From Acidimicrobiaceae bacterium (GTDB lineage Bacteria; Actinomycetota; Acidimicrobiia; Acidimicrobiales; Bog-793): a stretch of DNA of 9,405 nt. Made by a program: the position numbers and the translations under genes. The stretch spans positions 1-9,405 of the forward strand of contig JAODBN010000054.1 in assembly GCA_025463965.1 (NCBI GenBank), read 5' to 3'. Of the stretch, positions 6,287 through 9,405 are shown in pieces (within the stretch, counting starts at the first letter, position 1; the number at the start of each line of letters is the position of its first letter). The notes beneath the pieces were generated by a model, which ran no database searches, had not been told where the DNA came from, and was given only the letters and a program-made list of their open reading frames with translations.

Positions 6287-7205
6287 CGGCCGACTTTGCC
6301 ACGTACGGGCGCAGCCCGGCGGGCACCGCCTGGTGTGCCTGGACGAAGGCGGCGGCCATCTTCGGGCCGATCGCCTGCAACAAGACGGTCGAGGGCCGAT
6401 CCGAAAGCGAGGCCCGGAACTGCGAGAGCGCCGCGCCGAGCCGATGCTGGTCCTCGAGCAGGGCGAGACCGTCGAGCGCCCGAGCGTCCGGATAGCCCGG
6501 AGCGACCTGTGCCGCCTCGGCGAGCTGGGCGTCTCCCTGGCGGGTGGCGCTCGCGTCGTGCACGGCGATGCCGGAGAGTCGCAGCAGCCACCCGCGGTAG
6601 GTGAGCGCCTCGGGCTGGTGTGGGACCGCGCTGAGAACCTGGTCGTAGAGCTGGACGGCCTGGGTCACCTGGCCAGTGCCGGCGAGTACCGACGCCTCGG
6701 AGAGATCCTGGCGAACCGCCTCGGCGGTGGGGATGCCGATCGTGCCCGTCGCGCTCTGCCCGGGCAGGCGGACACCGGCGAAGTGCGCCGCGGCGACGGC
6801 GACGATGCCGAGCACGCAGACGAGGCCTACGACCCCGAGAAGGCGGCGGGTGCGGCGCCGCCCGAGCGCCCGCCGGAACCGGCTCTCTCCGGTGGCCACA
6901 GTGCCTGACACCAGCTCGGGGCGCGCAACGCCGGAACCCGGTCGAGCGAACGGGCGGTCCTCCTCGAGGCGGGCGATCCCTCGGATCGCCTCGGCCGCCC
7001 GGCCCACGTAAGCGGCACGCAGCGTGGCGTAGTCGTCCTCGCTGACGTCGCCCGCCGCGCGCTCGCGCTCGAGGTCCTCGAGCGAGGTGAGAAGGAAGTC
7101 CCGCTCGCCTCGAAGCCGTGACAGCTCCCCGGCCGACGCCGGATCGCTGCCCGGCGCGAGCTCGCCCTGCTGGACTCCTCCTCCGGCGGGCGCGCTCGGG
7201 CTCAC
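6279..7205 (-). CDS. ccmI: CcmI/CycH-like TPR protein of cytochrome c maturation
   Basis: A 308-residue protein likely to hold apocytochrome c for haem ligation together with CcmH and CcmF. Residues about 27-80 form a charged coiled-coil-like helix pair (GERDFLLTSLEDLERERAAGDVSEDDYATLRAAY spread over 33-66) typical of CcmI N-termini. One membrane helix follows (about 121-143, LLGVVGLVCVLGIVAVAAA), then a TPR-like C-terminal domain (about 165-270: AVQLYDQVLSAVPHQPEALTYRG, later AAQVAPGYPDARALDGLALL). Unlike classic CcmI there is only one evident membrane segment, preceded by about 110 cytoplasmic residues. The start is GTG 7205 because it overlaps the ccmH TGA as GTGA, with a G-run 7-12 nt upstream; the frame stays open upstream to 7295, but that part lies inside ccmH. 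Name given by context and architecture; the TPR part is weakly conserved. Confidence 0.8.
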   Translation of the reverse strand: MSPSAPAGGGVQQGELAPGSDPASAGELSRLRGERDFLLTSLEDLERERAAGDVSEDDYATLRAAYVGRAAEAIRGIARLEEDRPFARPGSGVARPELVSGTVATGESRFRRALGRRRTRRLLGVVGLVCVLGIVAVAAAHFAGVRLPGQSATGTIGIPTAEAVRQDLSEASVLAGTGQVTQAVQLYDQVLSAVPHQPEALTYRGWLLRLSGIAVHDASATRQGDAQLAEAAQVAPGYPDARALDGLALLEDQHRLGAALSQFRASLSDRPSTVLLQAIGPKMAAAFVQAHQAVPAGLRPYVAKSAGG

Positions 7206-7687
7206 CGCGGCGCCCCCCGGGCGGCGGCGACGAGCTCCTCGTCGCGCTCGCTCTCGCCCGAGCGCCCGGCGGAGGGCAGCGCCCTCCGGCGCCACAGGAA
7301 GGCCCCGAGGCCGACCGCCACCGCCACGACGACGACCAGCGGGACGACCCAGATGAGGGCATCCTCACCGGACTTCGGCGGCGCGAGGAGCGACGAGGAG
7401 CCGTACTGGCTCACGACGCGCGCCTCGACGGCAGCGTCGGTCGATCCGGACCTCACCATCTGGGTGATCTCGGCGCGCAGGTCGAGCGCGGCCGCCGAGT
7501 TGGACTGTGCGACCGAGAGGTCCGCGCACGAGGGGCACTTGATCTCGCTCTCGAGCGCGCCGATCCTCGCCGCCCGGCTCGGCGCAGCGGGGTGGTAGCT
7601 GCCGAAGGCCAGGGCGACGACGGCCACCGCGGCGAGCAGCGTCCAGCCGAGCCGGCTGGACAGCAAGGCCCCGAGCCGCCGGCTCAC
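7202..7687 (-). CDS. ccmH: CcmH/CycL-like cytochrome c maturation thiol oxidoreductase
   Basis: A 161-residue protein that reduces the apocytochrome CxxCH thiols or relays electrons from CcmG. An N-terminal membrane anchor (about 15-30) precedes the exported CcmH domain: ALESEIKCPSCADLSVAQSN with redox pair C51/C54, then LDLRAEITQMVRSGSTDAAVEARVVSQYG, matching the three-helix bundle of the family. A second membrane helix (about 112-132, IWVVPLVVVVAVAVGLGAF) and a short charged tail follow. Canonical CcmH has LRCLVCQN at the redox site; here it is IKCPSCAD, with both cysteines kept. The GTG start at 7687 overlaps the ccmG stop by 4 nt (GTGA), and no strong ribosome site is seen, so translational coupling is likely. 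The longer reading frame back to 7999 runs within ccmG and is not real. Confidence 0.9.
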   Translation of the reverse strand: MSRRLGALLSSRLGWTLLAAVAVVALAFGSYHPAAPSRAARIGALESEIKCPSCADLSVAQSNSAAALDLRAEITQMVRSGSTDAAVEARVVSQYGSSSLLAPPKSGEDALIWVVPLVVVVAVAVGLGAFLWRRRALPSAGRSGESERDEELVAAARGAPR

Positions 7688-8319
7688 GAGACTGCCGGAG
7701 GTCGGATGAGCGGAGAGAGCTTGGAGGCCACGATCCCACCGGGGATCCACGCCGCCACCTTCCCGTTCGGGGCGACGAGGAACGACTGGGGCGGAGACGC
7801 CACCCCGTAGGCGTTCGCGATGCGCCCGCCGGGATCGATGACGGCGAGATAGGTGGCCCCGGTTCGGTGCAGGAAGCCGAGCGCGTCGCCGGTGGTGTCG
7901 GTGGTGGAGTCGACGGCGATCACCACGAGGTCGTGCGCCTTGCGGTGCGAGAAGAGGAGCGACTCGATCTGGGGCGCCTCGCTCTGGCAGGGACCGCACC
8001 AGCTGGCAAAGAAGTCGACGAGCACGTAGCGACCACGCTCTGCCGACAGGCTCACGCGGGTGCCGGTCAACAGGTCCGTCCCCGAAACGCCAGGAGCGAC
8101 GCGTCCGCCGAGGGTGCTCTCGGTTACGGTCCCGGGAGCCACCGAGCGGGTGGCGAGCACGGCGACGAGCACGACGATCAGCAACCCGATCACCGCCGAG
8201 GCGATCAGCGCTCGCCGGCGCCGTCGTGGCCGGGGAGCGTCTGCCGAGGCTTCAGCTCGCTCGCCGAGTCCGTCGTCGTCCTGCAGCGCGGCGGGCGGCG
8301 GCACCTCCAGGCGGCTCAT
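7684..8319 (-). CDS. ccmG: CcmG/ResA-type membrane-anchored thioredoxin
   Basis: A 211-residue thiol-disulfide oxidoreductase that keeps apocytochrome or CcmH thiols reduced outside the membrane. It has an arginine-rich N-terminus (30-37, cytoplasmic side), one membrane helix (about 38-56, LIASAVIGLLIVVLVAVLA), then a thioredoxin fold of the TlpA/ResA type: FFASWCGPCQSEAPQIE with C108/C111, the insertion strand VIAVDSTTD, and GVASPPQSFLVAPNGKVA, where P176 or P177 is the presumed cis-proline. The ATG start at 8319 overlaps the ccmF stop as ATGA, with GGCGGGAG upstream as ribosome site. The frame is open upstream to 9324, but that part is a shadow of ccmF. Family certain; ccmG is preferred over resA because of the ccmF/ccmH neighbours. 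Confidence 0.93.
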   Translation of the reverse strand: MSRLEVPPPAALQDDDGLGERAEASADAPRPRRRRRALIASAVIGLLIVVLVAVLATRSVAPGTVTESTLGGRVAPGVSGTDLLTGTRVSLSAERGRYVLVDFFASWCGPCQSEAPQIESLLFSHRKAHDLVVIAVDSTTDTTGDALGFLHRTGATYLAVIDPGGRIANAYGVASPPQSFLVAPNGKVAAWIPGGIVASKLSPLIRPPAVS

Positions 8320-9405
8320 GTCCGCGCTCCCGCCGCGACGGCAGGCTCGCGCCCGGCGAGCTCGGGAAGAAGGATCGAGGAGGGATCGGTCGGTCGTCTG
8401 CGCCGGCGCCCTGGCACCGCCGCCAGCAGGGACCCCCCGAAGACGAGCCCGCCACCGACCCACAGCCACAGCACCAGGGGCTGGACGAACACGCTGAGCG
8501 TCGCCGACTGGTGCGCGCCGGGGGTGAGGCCGCCGCCCGCAGCGAGGTAGACGTCGTCGACGAGTCCCGAGTCGACCGACGGGGTGGCGACCGCCTGGCT
8601 GTCCCCCCGGAACACGTCGATGGCGGGTCGGAACGTGCCGTGGTCCACGCGCACCACGGCCTCGTCGCCCGAGCGCGACGGGCTCGAGAAGGCGCGGACC
8701 GTGACGAGCTCGAGGCGGTGACCGTCGAAGGTCACCGGGTGTCCCGGGCGCAGCGTGATCAGGGCGGACTGTCCGAACGAGCTCGCCGCGGCGAGGCCCA
8801 CGCCGATGACGACGACGCCGAGGTGCACGACCATGCCCCCGTTGGCCCTGCCGACCACGCCGCGCCAGAGCGGAAGGCCGTGGCGACGGGCGGCGGACGC
8901 GGCGAGCACGAGCTGGCGCAGCGCCGAGGCGCCCGCGAAGGCCCCGAGGCCGAAGGCGCACAGCGGGGCGAGGCCGCGGATGCCCGCCGCCACGCATCCG
9001 ACGACGGTGAGCGTCGCCATCCAGGCGGGGACGAGGAGCCGCTGTCGCAGCACCCCCTCGCTCGACTTGCGCCACGGCAGCGCCGGAGCGATCGCCATGA
9101 AGAACAGGAGCGCAAGGCTGAGCGGCAGCGTGAAGGCGTCGAAGTAGGGGCGCCCGATCGAAACCTGGTCGCCGTTGATGGCCTGGAGGAAGAGCGGAAA
9201 GACCGTCCCCAGCAGCACCACGAGAGCAAAGGCGGCAAAAAGCAGGTTGTTGACGAGGAACGCTCCCTCGCGCGACACCGGCGAGTCGATCGTGCCCGGC
9301 GAGGCCAGCCGGTCGCCGCGCCATCCGATGAGGATCACCCCGGTCGCCACGATCGCCCCGAACAGACCGAGGAGGGCCGGACCGACCCCCGAGGCGGTGA
9401 AGGTG
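8316..9405 (-). CDS. ccmF: CcmF/CycK haem lyase subunit, C-terminal half (5' end beyond window)
   Basis: The last 362 residues of CcmF, the integral membrane subunit that attaches haem to apocytochrome c in System I maturation. The frame stays open to the right edge, upstream of the GTG at 9350, so the gene begins outside the window and the WWD domain is not seen. Visible family features: SREGAFLVNNLLFAAF followed by LLGTVFPLF, PYFDAFTLPLSLALLFFMAIAPALPW, a GGMVVHLGVVVIGVGLAAASS helix with a conserved-type histidine (haem ligand candidate), the exported segment rich in strands (HRLELVTVRAF, then DDVYLAAGG), and a last helix (FVQPLVLWLWVGGGLVFGGSLLA). About six to seven membrane helices are present. 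It is the most upstream gene visible of an overlapping ccmF-G-H-I operon. The C-terminal tail is arginine-rich and short. Confidence 0.93.
   Translation of the reverse strand, partial: TFTASGVGPALLGLFGAIVATGVILIGWRGDRLASPGTIDSPVSREGAFLVNNLLFAAFALVVLLGTVFPLFLQAINGDQVSIGRPYFDAFTLPLSLALLFFMAIAPALPWRKSSEGVLRQRLLVPAWMATLTVVGCVAAGIRGLAPLCAFGLGAFAGASALRQLVLAASAARRHGLPLWRGVVGRANGGMVVHLGVVVIGVGLAAASSFGQSALITLRPGHPVTFDGHRLELVTVRAFSSPSRSGDEAVVRVDHGTFRPAIDVFRGDSQAVATPSVDSGLVDDVYLAAGGGLTPGAHQSATLSVFVQPLVLWLWVGGGLVFGGSLLAAVPGRRRRRPTDPSSILLPELAGREPAVAAGART

Noticed and set aside
5527..7368. 613-residue open frame on the minus strand across the desulfurase, ybjN-like and ccmI genes
   Set aside because: Arginine/serine/proline-rich low-complexity translation with no family motif. 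It overlaps three recognised genes and is a typical shadow frame in GC-rich DNA.
7688..7999. Upstream extension of ccmH to 7999
   Set aside because: It is the shadow of ccmG and has no conserved sequence; GTG 7687 gives a proper membrane anchor and a GTGA overlap.
8320..9324. N-terminal extension of the ccmG frame, giving a 546-residue protein
   Set aside because: The upstream 335 residues are an out-of-frame, arginine-rich reading of ccmF. The ATG at 8319 with ATGA overlap and a ribosome site is the natural start.

Overview
The window is strongly GC-rich and gene-dense, with many GTG starts and stop/start overlaps of 4-8 nt. It suggests a high-GC actinobacterium. The combination of a System I (Ccm-type) cytochrome c maturation operon, a SufR-like regulator and a dGTPase-like HD protein fits an Acidimicrobiia-like lineage, but that placement is inference from gene content and codon style. 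No mobile element, tRNA, rRNA or CRISPR array was seen.

Layout. (1) Positions 1-1203, minus strand: most of a GH13 alpha-glucosidase-type enzyme, cut by the left edge. Upstream lies an AT-rich promoter with a near-perfect palindrome at 1224-1239. (2) 1474-2592, minus: a dGTPase-like HD-domain phosphohydrolase, 73 nt downstream of mrp (2666-3805, minus), an Mrp/ApbC-type P-loop ATPase with an N-terminal MIP18 domain. (3) An 86-nt divergent spacer separates mrp from a plus-strand winged-helix regulator (3892-4626) with SufR-like C-terminal cysteines. Its 3' end overlaps or abuts a NifS/IscS-type cysteine desulfurase (to 5783). (4) Converging on it, with an 8-nt gap, is a minus-strand operon read from the right edge: ccmF (partial), ccmG, ccmH, ccmI and a YbjN-family gene. 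All adjacent pairs in it overlap.

How the genes may work together. The centre looks like a small iron-sulfur module: a presumed Fe-S-sensing regulator, a sulfur donor (cysteine desulfurase) and an Fe-S carrier ATPase (Mrp) around one short divergent promoter region. The right part is the haem-attachment half of cytochrome c maturation: CcmF and CcmH/CcmI for ligation, CcmG for thiol reduction, plus an unexplained YbjN-like passenger. The left part is carbohydrate and nucleotide metabolism with no evident link to the rest.

Most of the window is recognisable families. The observations most worth a second look are the missing conventional start codon near the desulfurase's conserved N-terminus, the compact divergent Fe-S control region, the four-cysteine pattern of the regulator, the translational coupling of a YbjN-like gene to ccm, and the palindromic operator in front of the glucosidase.
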